Assembly: GCA_017849585.1 (NCBI GenBank)
Contig: JAFIGT010000030.1
Span: 62,001-126,000 of the forward strand
Direction of reading: 5' to 3'
Source: Verrucomicrobium sp.
GTDB taxonomy: Bacteria; Verrucomicrobiota; Verrucomicrobiia; Methylacidiphilales; UBA1321
DNA length: 64,000 nucleotides
The position numbers were made by a program, and so were the translations under genes. Below are positions 1-7,998 of this stretch, piece after piece (within the stretch, counting starts at the first letter, position 1; each line of letters opens with the position of its first letter). The notes beneath the pieces were generated by a model that made no database searches, had not been told where the DNA came from, and saw only the letters and a program-made list of their open reading frames with translations.

Positions 1-1
1 C

Positions 2-835
2 GACTGGAAGCCTTTGAAGCGTCCGGAGTTCCTCGCGATCATTTCCTCTTCGACTCTCGCCATGTCCTTGGCCAAGAAAGCCAGCGGCAAGGTGAACGGG
101 TTCATCGTCGAGGGCGCCTGCGCCGGTGGTCACAACGCTCCCCCGCGCGGCCAGTTGCAACTCAACGAGCGTGGCGAGCCGGTCTATGGCCCGCGCGATG
201 AAGTGGATCTCGTGAAGATCCGCGAACTCGGCCTGCCGTTTTGGCTGGCCGGGGCGTATGCTGAACCGGAAAAACTGAAAGAAGCCATGGCGACCGGCGC
301 GGTCGGCGTCCAGGTGGGCACTGCCTTCGCTTTCTGCGAAGAGTCGGGCATCACTCCGGAAATCAAGCATTGCATCCTGAATAAGAGCAAGGCTGGCACG
401 GCCGAGATCTTCACCGATCCCGTGGCATCGCCGACGGGGTTTCCGTTCAAGGTCACGCAGATGGAAGGCACGCTCTCGGAACAGGACGTTTACGCCCAGC
501 GCGAGCGTCTCTGCGACGTCGGCCTGCTGCGCCACTACTACGAAAAAGCGGACGGCGCGCTCGGCTATCGTTGCCCGGCGGAACCGATCGAAGATTACAC
601 CCGCAAGGGTGGCAAGGTCGCGGACACCGTGGGCCGCAAATGCATTTGCAACGGACTTTTGGCGACCATCGGCCTCGGCCAGGTGCGCTCGGATGGCAGC
701 TCGGAAGCGCCGATCATCACGGCTGGTGACGACGTGACTCACATCGCCCGTTTCCTCAAGCCCGGTCAGGACACCTACACGGCCAAGGACGTCATCGATT
801 ACATCATGGCGCCGGTGCCAGTAGCTGTCGGATAG
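2..835 (+). CDS. Nitronate monooxygenase-like flavoprotein (5' partial)
   Basis: The reading frame is open to the left window edge, so only about the last 277 residues are seen and the start lies outside. The sequence matches the nitronate monooxygenase / 2-nitropropane dioxygenase family of FMN TIM-barrel enzymes. A GACAGGHNAPPRG segment early in the visible part corresponds to the family GGH substrate/flavin loop, and GAVGVQVGTAFAF matches the phosphate-binding strand near the barrel end. Known members oxidise alkyl nitronates; a relative (FabK) is an enoyl-ACP reductase, so the exact substrate is open. A Cys-rich patch (KCICNGLL) follows near the C-terminus. It is followed by a 91-bp gap and folA. 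Confidence 0.75.
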   Translation, partial: DWKPLKRPEFLAIISSSTLAMSLAKKASGKVNGFIVEGACAGGHNAPPRGQLQLNERGEPVYGPRDEVDLVKIRELGLPFWLAGAYAEPEKLKEAMATGAVGVQVGTAFAFCEESGITPEIKHCILNKSKAGTAEIFTDPVASPTGFPFKVTQMEGTLSEQDVYAQRERLCDVGLLRHYYEKADGALGYRCPAEPIEDYTRKGGKVADTVGRKCICNGLLATIGLGQVRSDGSSEAPIITAGDDVTHIARFLKPGQDTYTAKDVIDYIMAPVPVAVG

Positions 836-852
836 TGGTCCGCTCTCCGTGA

Positions 853-914
853 TCAGCGGTCAGTTACGTTCAGTAATGGAAAAATCTCGTTTCCAGCTGA
901 AAGCTGACTGCTGA
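853..914. repeat. Imperfect inverted repeat between the first gene and folA
   Basis: TCAGCGGTCAG at 853-863 is matched by CTGACTGCTGA at 904-914 (10 of 11 positions complementary), with a 40-base loop. It fills most of the gap between the two genes. It could be a dispersed palindromic element or part of a terminator; there is no T-run after it. Confidence 0.4.
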
Positions 915-926
915 ATTCCCTTAGCT

Positions 927-1385
927 ATGCCCACCTTCAAAGCCATCGCCGCCATGGCACAGAACCGGGTGATCGGTCATGGGAACAAAATTCCGTGGCA
1001 TCTGCCCGAGGATTTCAAGTGGTTCAAGCAAACCACAATGGGCCATACGCTCTTGATGGGGCGTAAAACGTTTGAGTCGATTGGTCGTCCCCTGCCCGGC
1101 CGCACCACGCTCGTTTTGAGTCGTCAATCGGTGAGCTATCCCGGCACCACCACCATTACCGAATGGCAACACGTTCCCACCGAGTTGATTCAGGGTGATG
1201 TCTTCGTCGCAGGGGGCGCGGAAATTTACGCGCAACTACTTCCCCATTGCCGTGAGCTTTTTCTGACACTGGTGAAACAGGCTCCTGAGGGAGATGTTTT
1301 ATTTCCACCGTTCGAACATTTGTTTTCGACCAAGACGGTCGTGCGCGACACGCCGGAGTTCACGATTTTTCACTACGTGAAGTGA
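927..1385 (+). CDS. folA: Dihydrofolate reductase
   Basis: The 152-residue product has the full length of bacterial DHFR. It reduces dihydrofolate to tetrahydrofolate with NADPH in the cytoplasm. Visible family marks are the N-terminal strand IAAMAQNRVIG, the Met20-like loop with Trp24, the catalytic acid in LPEDFKWF (Asp29), the NADPH-binding MGRKTFESIGRPLPGR block and the VAGGAEIY glycine motif. No thymidylate synthase gene is adjacent. It converges on the cyclase gene with an 8-bp gap. folK, also of the folate pathway, lies about 61 kb downstream in the same window. Confidence 0.95.
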   Translation: MPTFKAIAAMAQNRVIGHGNKIPWHLPEDFKWFKQTTMGHTLLMGRKTFESIGRPLPGRTTLVLSRQSVSYPGTTTITEWQHVPTELIQGDVFVAGGAEIYAQLLPHCRELFLTLVKQAPEGDVLFPPFEHLFSTKTVVRDTPEFTIFHYVK

Positions 1386-1393
1386 GGTCAATT

Positions 1394-2779
1394 TCACACG
1401 ATCCGGTAGACCTGTACCGGGCCGGAGCGACCGCGCACAAACATGTGTTGCATCAGTTCCGCCTCGCGGGCGATTTCACCGGTCTTGCGTTTGACAGCTT
1501 CGGAGATGAGGAGCTGGGAGTCGAACTCCTTGTTCAGTTGCTCGATGCGGAACGCGACGTTGACGGTGTCGCCGATAACGGTGTATTCCCGACGGTCTTC
1601 CGCTCCGACAATGCCCAGCAGCGCGGGCCCCGTGTGAATGCCGATGCCGAGCCGGGTCTCGGGAATGGAGGTGGAAGCATGGAGAGCGGTCATTTCGCCG
1701 AGCAGATTAAGCGCTGACCAGACCGCCTTTTCTGCATGCTGCGGATCTTCAGCTGGAGCGCCGAACACCGCCATGAATCCGTCACCGAGGAACTTGTTAA
1801 TCACGCCGCCGTGGTTGTGCACTACACGAATGCCAGCCCCCCAGATGGTGTTCAGGTAGTCGACGAGGTCGTCCGGCGGGGTGATCTCGGCCAGCGCGGT
1901 GAAGTTGCGGATATCAACCACAAGGATGGTCACTTCCCGGATCTCCGAATTCATGCCATCCGGACGATTGAGAATTTCGTGCGCCACCTGATGGCTGACC
2001 AATTGAGAGAAGATGCCCACGACCTCGCGCTTTTCTTCCACGGCCGCCATGGTGTTGAGCATGTTCTCGCGGACATGACGGGCGACGAGACCGGAAAGAA
2101 CGCCACAGGCTAGGAGAAAGATATCCTTCAAGCCCACGCTCATCACGATCGAGGTATCAAGCGCAGTTCCGTGATGATGTTGGACGAAAAAAAAGAGCGC
2201 GCCGTATCCCACCGCCGCGACGAGTCCGGTAAATAGGCAGATCCAGAAATCCAAGCGTAGCGCCGCAAGCAGGATGAAGAAATAATAAGTGCTCGCCACT
2301 GGACTGGAGAGCGCATGCGCCGCATCCACCATCTGCGCGACGGCAAACAGGCCGAGTGTCGGAAAGCTGGTTTCGATGAGGGCGTTGAGATAGCGCAAAC
2401 TCACCGGAGGCAAACGATTCTCCCGGATGAAACGCCCGCAAACCCAATAACAGTAGAGTTCGAAGAAGGCGGCGGCAGCGATCAGCAGGGCGCCCACCTG
2501 ATAGAGCGGATGAGATTCTTCGCGTAGCAGCTGCGCCACCGGGCCAATGCCCGGCAGGATGAGATGCAAAACGAGAATTACCACCAGCAGGGAAAACAGA
2601 ATCTTGGCCCGCCATTGTTCCGTGGACAAGATACGGTGAGCAAACTCCGATTCCAGATCGGCAACTTCTCCCGCCGACAATGGCGGCGCGTATTCCCGAT
2701 TGACTTCGTGCACGGCAGAATTCCTCGTGGATCTATTAGTTATTTTGGATGAAATGAGGGCTGGCTTATCCAGCGGCAC
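1394..2779 (-). CDS. Membrane-bound class III adenylate/guanylate cyclase
   Basis: The 461-residue protein has an N-terminal membrane region of about six hydrophobic helices (roughly residues 58-230), a short linker and a C-terminal class III cyclase domain (about 280-460). The metal-binding aspartates are visible in VVDIRNF (Asp289) and FLGDGFMAVFG (Asp333). Lys329 and Thr400 occupy the purine-selecting positions, a pairing common in bacterial adenylate cyclases. Asn407 and Arg411 (VNVAFR) are the transition-state residues. All catalytic positions appear intact, so it probably makes cAMP. The start used is a GTG 25 bp from the divergent peroxiredoxin gene; a second in-frame GTG 22 codons later is possible. 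No sensor domain is recognised beyond the membrane part. Confidence 0.88.
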   Translation of the reverse strand: MPLDKPALISSKITNRSTRNSAVHEVNREYAPPLSAGEVADLESEFAHRILSTEQWRAKILFSLLVVILVLHLILPGIGPVAQLLREESHPLYQVGALLIAAAAFFELYCYWVCGRFIRENRLPPVSLRYLNALIETSFPTLGLFAVAQMVDAAHALSSPVASTYYFFILLAALRLDFWICLFTGLVAAVGYGALFFFVQHHHGTALDTSIVMSVGLKDIFLLACGVLSGLVARHVRENMLNTMAAVEEKREVVGIFSQLVSHQVAHEILNRPDGMNSEIREVTILVVDIRNFTALAEITPPDDLVDYLNTIWGAGIRVVHNHGGVINKFLGDGFMAVFGAPAEDPQHAEKAVWSALNLLGEMTALHASTSIPETRLGIGIHTGPALLGIVGAEDRREYTVIGDTVNVAFRIEQLNKEFDSQLLISEAVKRKTGEIAREAELMQHMFVRGRSGPVQVYRIV

Positions 2780-2804
2780 GGTAGTATCTTCCCTTCACCC
2801 CTCT

Positions 2805-3353
2805 ATGCGCACGTTGCAAAAGCCTACTCTATTGTTCGGCATAATCGGAGCTTTACTCATGAGTATTTTCAGCTTTTTAAACATCAGCCAAGCTGCTGAA
2901 CCCCTGAATGTTGGCGATGCCGCTCCGGCGGTTTCCGCGCCGGATCAGGATGGTAAAATGATCGCCCTGTCCGATGCCTATGCGAAGGGACTCACCTTGG
3001 TCTATTTTTACCCGAAATCAGACACTCCCGGGTGCACCGCGCAGGCTTGCAGTCTTCGTGACGCCTTTGCCGACTTGCAAAAGGAGGGCGTCCAGGTTTT
3101 TGGCGTCAGCACGGATGGGGTCGAAGCGCAGAAAAAGTTTAAGGATAAGTATAATCTGCCGTTCACCATCTTGTCCGATAAGGAGAAGCAGGTCACCGCG
3201 GCTTTTGGCGTACCGACCACGGTCGGCTTTGCCAGTCGTCAGTCTTTCCTGATCAAGGATGGCAAGATCGTATGGCGTGACCTGAAGGCATCCACCGCCA
3301 AGCAAGCTGCAGATGTTTTGACTGCGATTCGTTCGTTGCCTGTTTCCAAGTAA
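2805..3353 (+). CDS. Exported BCP/AhpC-type peroxiredoxin
   Basis: The 182-residue protein starts with a signal peptide or anchor of about 30 residues followed by a thioredoxin-fold peroxiredoxin domain. The motif YPKSDTPGCTAQAC holds the peroxidatic Cys77 and a second Cys82 five residues later, the spacing of BCP (PrxQ)-type enzymes with an intramolecular disulfide. It should reduce hydrogen peroxide and organic peroxides outside the cytoplasm. The ATG at 2805 was chosen because it gives a good export signal; a longer in-frame extension to 2700 would overlap the divergent cyclase. A small GCCGT/ACGGC hairpin (3364-3377) follows the gene but lacks a T-run. Confidence 0.9.
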   Translation: MRTLQKPTLLFGIIGALLMSIFSFLNISQAAEPLNVGDAAPAVSAPDQDGKMIALSDAYAKGLTLVYFYPKSDTPGCTAQACSLRDAFADLQKEGVQVFGVSTDGVEAQKKFKDKYNLPFTILSDKEKQVTAAFGVPTTVGFASRQSFLIKDGKIVWRDLKASTAKQAADVLTAIRSLPVSK

Positions 3354-3420
3354 GCGGAAAATGGCCGTAAAAACGGCTTGTCAGCCGGTTGCGGGATGAC
3401 ATTTTCGACAGCTTACGAAA

Positions 3421-3984
3421 ATGTCCACTGCAGCATCTGAACCGAAGGAGATGTGGTTAAATTGGCTCGCGATAACCACAATCATCATGTCCGCGAGCGC
3501 AACCCTGGGTAGTTCCAAAAGCGCCGGTTTCACCTCGGGCGCGATGATGGCGCAAAATAAGGCGTCGGATCAATGGGCCTATTATCAAGCCAAGAGCATC
3601 AAGCAGCATAGCTTCGAATTGCAAAAGGATTTGCTGCAGGCGCAGCTCGCGCAGGCTCCGGCTTCGACGGCGGCAAAATTCGCAGAAAAGCTGAGCGCGT
3701 ATGATGCCAACATTGAGCGCTACACGAAGGAGCGCAAGGAGGTAAAGACCGACGCGGAACGATTCGAACACGAGCGAGATCTCTCCCAGAAGAATGGCAA
3801 ACTGTTTGGCACGTCGATCATATACTTGCAAATTGGCATCACCCTTTCCGCTCTGGCCGCCTTGCTGAAGAAGAAGCCGGTATGGTGGTTGAGTCTGGTG
3901 GTGGGGGCTGCGGGAATGCTTTATTTCCTCAACGGCTTTTATTATGCCTACAAAGGCGCGACGATTCTGATCGGAATGCCGTAG
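3421..3984 (+). CDS. DUF4337 family membrane protein
   Basis: The 187-residue protein has one N-terminal hydrophobic segment (about 12-30), a charged helical middle with probable coiled coil (about 55-125, including KERKEVKTDAERFEHERDL) and two C-terminal helices (about 130-180). This layout and the WLAITTI and NKASDQWAYYQAKSIK segments match DUF4337 proteins. Their function is unknown. It stands alone between the peroxiredoxin gene and the TonB-type cluster. Confidence 0.75.
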   Translation: MSTAASEPKEMWLNWLAITTIIMSASATLGSSKSAGFTSGAMMAQNKASDQWAYYQAKSIKQHSFELQKDLLQAQLAQAPASTAAKFAEKLSAYDANIERYTKERKEVKTDAERFEHERDLSQKNGKLFGTSIIYLQIGITLSALAALLKKKPVWWLSLVVGAAGMLYFLNGFYYAYKGATILIGMP

Positions 3985-3996
3985 GGCTTGACGGCA

Positions 3997-4042
3997 GATG
4001 GTGGGAGAGTCGAGTTAGATTTGACAGCGACCTCCCAACATC
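3997..4042. terminator. Possible hairpin after the DUF4337 gene
   Basis: GATGGTGGGAG at 3997-4007 pairs with CTCCCAACATC at 4032-4042 with one mismatch and a 24-base loop. No clear T-run follows, so this is a weak terminator candidate. Confidence 0.25.
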
Positions 4043-4054
4043 CTAAAACACATC

Positions 4055-4603
4055 ATGCTGCGGAACTCGTTCGCATTGATCATCATCGCTTTTTTTCTCG
4101 CGTTGGCTCAGGCCGAGGAAAAAATCGCCAGCGCCACCTCGGTTGAAACCAAGGAGGAAGCGCGCCCCGCGGTGGAGACCGATTTCAAAAAGGCGCCGTC
4201 CATCGATCCGAATATCAAGATCACCAAGATTCATGAGTTCCGCAACGATGAGCACTACAATCCCGGAGGCAATCCGGCGCTCGAATTTGAACAGCTTTAC
4301 TGGAACCACGGAGCCATTCTGGGTGACGAAATTGAAAGTCGCCGCGGTCATTATTTCGTGATCTCTTGGGCGAATAAGGGCCCGGCAGCCAATTTCACCA
4401 CCCGCTTTGAATACCGACAGGTCAAGACAAAGGATGTCGTGCGCGTCCTGACCATGGATCACTCCAATGTAAAGGGAGCCTCCCGCTCTACATTTGCAGT
4501 GCTGGGCGATGCCTACCGCGCCTACGGGCCGGTGGTTTCCTGGCGCTTCACGGTGCTACAGGGGGGCAAGGTCGTCGGAGAAGAAAAATCCTTTATCTGG
4601 TAA
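4055..4603 (+). CDS. Secreted protein of unknown function
   Basis: The 182-residue protein has a clear signal peptide (about 20 residues ending ALAQAEE). The mature part has no family I recognise. It contains an acidic/lysine-rich stretch and then a beta-rich region with regularly spaced aromatics (HYFVISWANKGPAANFTTRF, VVSWRFTVLQGGKVVGEEKS) that would suit an Ig-like or immunoglobulin-fold domain. It is followed after 5 bp by the ExbB-like gene and is probably co-transcribed with it, so a periplasmic role linked to that system is possible but unproven. Confidence 0.6.
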   Translation: MLRNSFALIIIAFFLALAQAEEKIASATSVETKEEARPAVETDFKKAPSIDPNIKITKIHEFRNDEHYNPGGNPALEFEQLYWNHGAILGDEIESRRGHYFVISWANKGPAANFTTRFEYRQVKTKDVVRVLTMDHSNVKGASRSTFAVLGDAYRAYGPVVSWRFTVLQGGKVVGEEKSFIW

Positions 4604-4608
4604 CTCCC

Positions 4609-5328
4609 ATGTATTCCCTTCTGGCACAGCTCCCCACTCCCCCCCTGCAAGAAAGCGTCGGCCTGTTCGACGTCATGCAAAAGGGCGGGTTGATGATGTG
4701 GTTCATCTTTGCGGCGAGCATTGTCGCCGCGGGCGTTTTTGTGGAGCGGCTTTTGTTTTTTCATCGGTGCCGGTTGCAGGTCGGGGAATTTCTCACAGGC
4801 ATCAAAAGTCTTGTTCGGAGACGTCAATTCGTCGAAGCGCTCGAACGCTGCGATGATGGCTATGGACCGGTTGTTAATGTGGTGCGCGCTGCGATTAGCA
4901 AGCGCAATTACAATCCGTCCGAACTGCGGGAGATCATCAAGGAAAGCGCCCAGCTCGAGATGCCTGCACTCGAGGCGAATTTACCCCTTTTAGCCACGGT
5001 TGGTTATGTGGCTCCACTGTTCGGTCTGCTTGGAACGGTGCTGGGGATGATCGACGCTTTTATTCAAATCAGCCGATCCAGCGGAGCTGCTCCGGTGGGC
5101 GATCTTGCGGGCGGCATCTGGATGGCTCTCGTGGCAACTGCGGCGGGTCTTTCGGTTTCGATTCCGGCTTACGTGGCGTACAATTATCTGGTCTCACGCT
5201 TGAACCATCTCATTTTTGACATGGAGCGGGCTGGAATTGAAATGGTGCATGTGCTGACCGAACCGGCTCAACCGGATATTATCGCGATGCCAGCCAGCGA
5301 GTCACCGGTGGCCAGCAAACAGGCCTGA
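4609..5328 (+). CDS. exbB: ExbB/TolQ-family inner-membrane protein lacking the conserved TM3 glutamate
   Basis: The 239-residue protein has the three-helix MotA/TolQ/ExbB layout: TM1 about 26-50, a cytoplasmic loop about 55-125, TM2 about 126-155 and TM3 about 165-195. The family normally forms a pentamer that powers TonB with ExbD. Pore threonines are kept: Thr143 in LLGTVLGM and Thr177 in VATAAGL. The glutamate five residues before the second threonine (Glu176 in E. coli ExbB) is Met172 here, in GIWMALVATAAGL (codon 5122-5124). The gene follows the secreted protein gene by 5 bp and is followed after 10 bp by a polysaccharide lyase gene rather than by exbD. The family is certain; whether it conducts protons is not. 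Confidence 0.88.
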   Translation: MYSLLAQLPTPPLQESVGLFDVMQKGGLMMWFIFAASIVAAGVFVERLLFFHRCRLQVGEFLTGIKSLVRRRQFVEALERCDDGYGPVVNVVRAAISKRNYNPSELREIIKESAQLEMPALEANLPLLATVGYVAPLFGLLGTVLGMIDAFIQISRSSGAAPVGDLAGGIWMALVATAAGLSVSIPAYVAYNYLVSRLNHLIFDMERAGIEMVHVLTEPAQPDIIAMPASESPVASKQA

Positions 5329-5338
5329 TCTTCTCCCC

Positions 5339-7378
5339 TTGCATCGCTTTCTCTTGCTGCCATTCCTGCTTCTCCTGGCTTGGTTGGGAGGAACTACGAA
5401 TGTCGTGCGGGCCCAGACGCCGGATGATCCCGCCGCGAAACCGGCATGGACCAAGGGAGGTGAGTCACTGCCGCCGTTTCCGAAGAACGAGCCGGAAAAG
5501 TTTCTGGCCGATTTGAAGCTCCTCCGAAGCGACGGTAAGCGTAACCAAACCGCGCGTGAAGATTGGGACGGGGCGCGGTCGCGTGTCGCCGATTCGTCCG
5601 AGTGGAAAGACTGGCTGGCAAAACGACGCGCGGCGGTGGATCAATGGATGGCCAAACACCAGGATCGCGCCGGATGGAAAGCGGGCTGGCATCATGATTT
5701 CGTGAGTCCGAAGGATGGTTCTTTCCTGGTCTGGACAGAAGCCATTCCGGGCGAGGAAGTGAAGACCTTCACCGACAAATCAGGCGCATCGGTGGAGATT
5801 ACGCCGAAGCTCATGGACGCATGGGTGTATCGTTTTCGGGGCAGGCATCTGGAACAGATGATTGAAGCGGCCCGGCTTTATCGCCTGACAGGCGAAACGC
5901 GCTATGCCGAATGGGCGGCGAGTCAGCTGGACTTCTACGCCACGAATCTCACGCAATGGCCGATCACCAAGGCCAAGGGGAATTATGCCCGTCTTGGCTG
6001 CCAGAGTCTGGATGACGCCATGATGTTGACCAAGTTGACCGAGACAACGCGACTGCTTTTCGACTGGGCGGGACCGGAGCGACGGCAAATGTGGTTCGAC
6101 CAGTTGCTCAAGCCCGAGGTGGAGCTTCTTGATCGCTCGTTTCAAACCATTCACAACATCGCGACGTGGCATCGCTCGGCGCAGGCGAGCGTGGCGTTGC
6201 TGTACAAGGATGAAGAAATGTGGCGGCGCGTGGTCGACGGAAAGTATGGCTTGCGGGCGCAGATCCGACATGGCGTGACGAGTGATTATTTCTGGTACGA
6301 GCAATCGATGGGTTACAATTCGTTCGTCGTACTGGCCACGCTGCCACTTTTTGAATTGGCTGATTTACTGGGAGAACAGGGCCGCGTGTGTGAAGAGTCG
6401 GCCATTATCGAAAACATGATGCTGGCTCCGTTCACGATTCGCTTTCCTGACGGCACCCTGCCCAATCCGGCGGACCAGACCGGACTGCCACGCATCCCCT
6501 ACTCGCTCCTGCAGCAAGCCTCTCGCGTGTGGCCTACTACGATTGGACTCAAGCAAGCGCAAGCCGCCAAGACCTGGGATGCGCTACTCGATCCCCGGTC
6601 TTCACCTCTGGGTGACGACAGCTTGCCCAAGGTGGCCTCGTCGCATCTGGAATCGACCCGCTTTGCGCAACTCGTCAGTGGTCCCTGGCAGGTGTTCTTT
6701 CACTACGGCCAACTCGCCCGTTCTCACGCACAGGACGAGGCGCTCAATTGGTCCGCCTCCTATAATGGCATCGATGTCAGCCACGATGCGGGCACGGTCG
6801 GCTACGGTTCGCCTCTCTCCAGCGGCTACTATCGGCGTGGACTCACCCATAATGTGCCGCTGATGAATGGCGAGGGCGAGGAATCATGGCATCGTGGAGC
6901 GATGGTGCGCTTTGATGCCGAGGCGGCGGTCATGTCTGCCGAGCAACCACAGTATCGACCGAATGCCAGCGCGCGGCGGACCTTGCGCATTGAAGGCGAC
7001 ACGCTGATTGATGAAGCCACCATTGTCTCCACGTCGGAAACTCCCGCCAAACTCGGACTGGCGCTGCATCTTCAGGGCAAGGCGCAACTTGGCGAGGCAT
7101 TTCAACCTGTGGCCAATTTTGCGGAGGGGCGTCCGGAGGCTTTCAACTATTGGAAAGAGGTTCGATCTGCGACATTCAAGGATGGCGCGACCCTGGATGT
7201 GACCTTCCCGAAAAATCTCGTACTGCGTGTGGAGTTTTCCGTGCCCGGCACATTCACGCTTTACACTGGTTCCTCTCCCGATCAACCACCCGCGCGACGC
7301 ACGGGGTTTTATCTGGAGATCCCCGGACGCGAAGCGACATTCGTCACGCGCTTGAGGCCGATCAAATCTTCGCCGTAA
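5339..7378 (+). CDS. Secreted heparinase II/III-type polysaccharide lyase
   Basis: The 679-residue protein starts from TTG with a good signal peptide of about 26 residues. An alpha-helical toroid region (about 100-420) contains HNIATWH (His272, Asn273, His278), which resembles the catalytic loop of alginate-lyase-like and heparinase-II/III-like enzymes. The C-terminal half is beta-rich and carries SHDAGTVGYG (His482) and LTHNVPLMNGEGE (His504), matching the heparinase II/III-like domain. Such enzymes cleave uronic-acid polysaccharides by beta-elimination; the substrate cannot be told from sequence alone. It sits between the ExbB-like and ExbD-like genes, an unusual place that suggests co-expression with an uptake system. 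No sulfatase or other lyase is near. Confidence 0.8.
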   Translation: MHRFLLLPFLLLLAWLGGTTNVVRAQTPDDPAAKPAWTKGGESLPPFPKNEPEKFLADLKLLRSDGKRNQTAREDWDGARSRVADSSEWKDWLAKRRAAVDQWMAKHQDRAGWKAGWHHDFVSPKDGSFLVWTEAIPGEEVKTFTDKSGASVEITPKLMDAWVYRFRGRHLEQMIEAARLYRLTGETRYAEWAASQLDFYATNLTQWPITKAKGNYARLGCQSLDDAMMLTKLTETTRLLFDWAGPERRQMWFDQLLKPEVELLDRSFQTIHNIATWHRSAQASVALLYKDEEMWRRVVDGKYGLRAQIRHGVTSDYFWYEQSMGYNSFVVLATLPLFELADLLGEQGRVCEESAIIENMMLAPFTIRFPDGTLPNPADQTGLPRIPYSLLQQASRVWPTTIGLKQAQAAKTWDALLDPRSSPLGDDSLPKVASSHLESTRFAQLVSGPWQVFFHYGQLARSHAQDEALNWSASYNGIDVSHDAGTVGYGSPLSSGYYRRGLTHNVPLMNGEGEESWHRGAMVRFDAEAAVMSAEQPQYRPNASARRTLRIEGDTLIDEATIVSTSETPAKLGLALHLQGKAQLGEAFQPVANFAEGRPEAFNYWKEVRSATFKDGATLDVTFPKNLVLRVEFSVPGTFTLYTGSSPDQPPARRTGFYLEIPGREATFVTRLRPIKSSP

Positions 7379-7536
7379 TTCTCGCATTGAGTGTGGCTTA
7401 AGCAGCCCCCATTTCGATCGCTTCATTTTCCCTCTAGCCATCTCAAAATCCTTTTGGTATATCCAACTATGGGTCAATTAACGTCACCACAGTCTCCGCT
7501 TTTTCCCCTGCGGACAAGTCATCGAGGTGACCGGTC

Positions 7537-7998
7537 ATGATCAAACTGCCCCGCCACTTTCAACCGCTCCGTGGTCCCATCGATATGGCTCCGCTCATCG
7601 GAGTGGTACTGCTTCTGCTGCTCTTTTTCATGCTTGGCTCCACGTTTGTCCTGCAGCCCGGCATCCGGGTGGACCCGCCGCGCAGTCTTTATGGCGCGGG
7701 CGCTCCGTCGAATACCTTCATTGTCACTGTCATGCTCGAAGCCGAACGGCGCGATCCCACCACGGGCGTTGCGATGCCCCGGCAACCCGTCATCTTCTTC
7801 AACGACCAGATTCTGGCCTTGCCGGATCTGCAGAAGGCCTTGCAGCAATTGAATAAAAAGCGGACCAATACGCCGCTCGTGCTCAAGGCGGACAAGGATG
7901 TCCCCTTGGGACTGCTCACCGATATTATGAATGCGGCCATGGCAAACGGTCTTTCCGTTGTCATTGCCACGCAGCAAGCCGATGGACCCAATCAATAA
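7537..7998 (+). CDS. exbD: ExbD/TolR-family protein lacking the conserved membrane aspartate
   Basis: The 153-residue protein has the ExbD layout: a short cytoplasmic N-terminus, a single membrane helix (about 18-38) and a periplasmic domain ending in a typical ADKDVPLGLLTDIMNAA helix-strand region. ExbD and TolR normally carry one essential aspartate in the helix (Asp25 of E. coli ExbD, in a PLIDVV context). Here the segment reads IDMAPLIGVVLLLLLFFML with Gly22 (codon 7600-7602, GGA) at that place; the nearest acid is Asp16 at the membrane edge. The periplasmic domain has an extra insertion (about 62-85). A 158-bp gap separates it from the lyase gene, so it may have its own promoter. It overlaps the TonB gene by 17 bp. 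Confidence 0.85.
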   Translation: MIKLPRHFQPLRGPIDMAPLIGVVLLLLLFFMLGSTFVLQPGIRVDPPRSLYGAGAPSNTFIVTVMLEAERRDPTTGVAMPRQPVIFFNDQILALPDLQKALQQLNKKRTNTPLVLKADKDVPLGLLTDIMNAAMANGLSVVIATQQADGPNQ

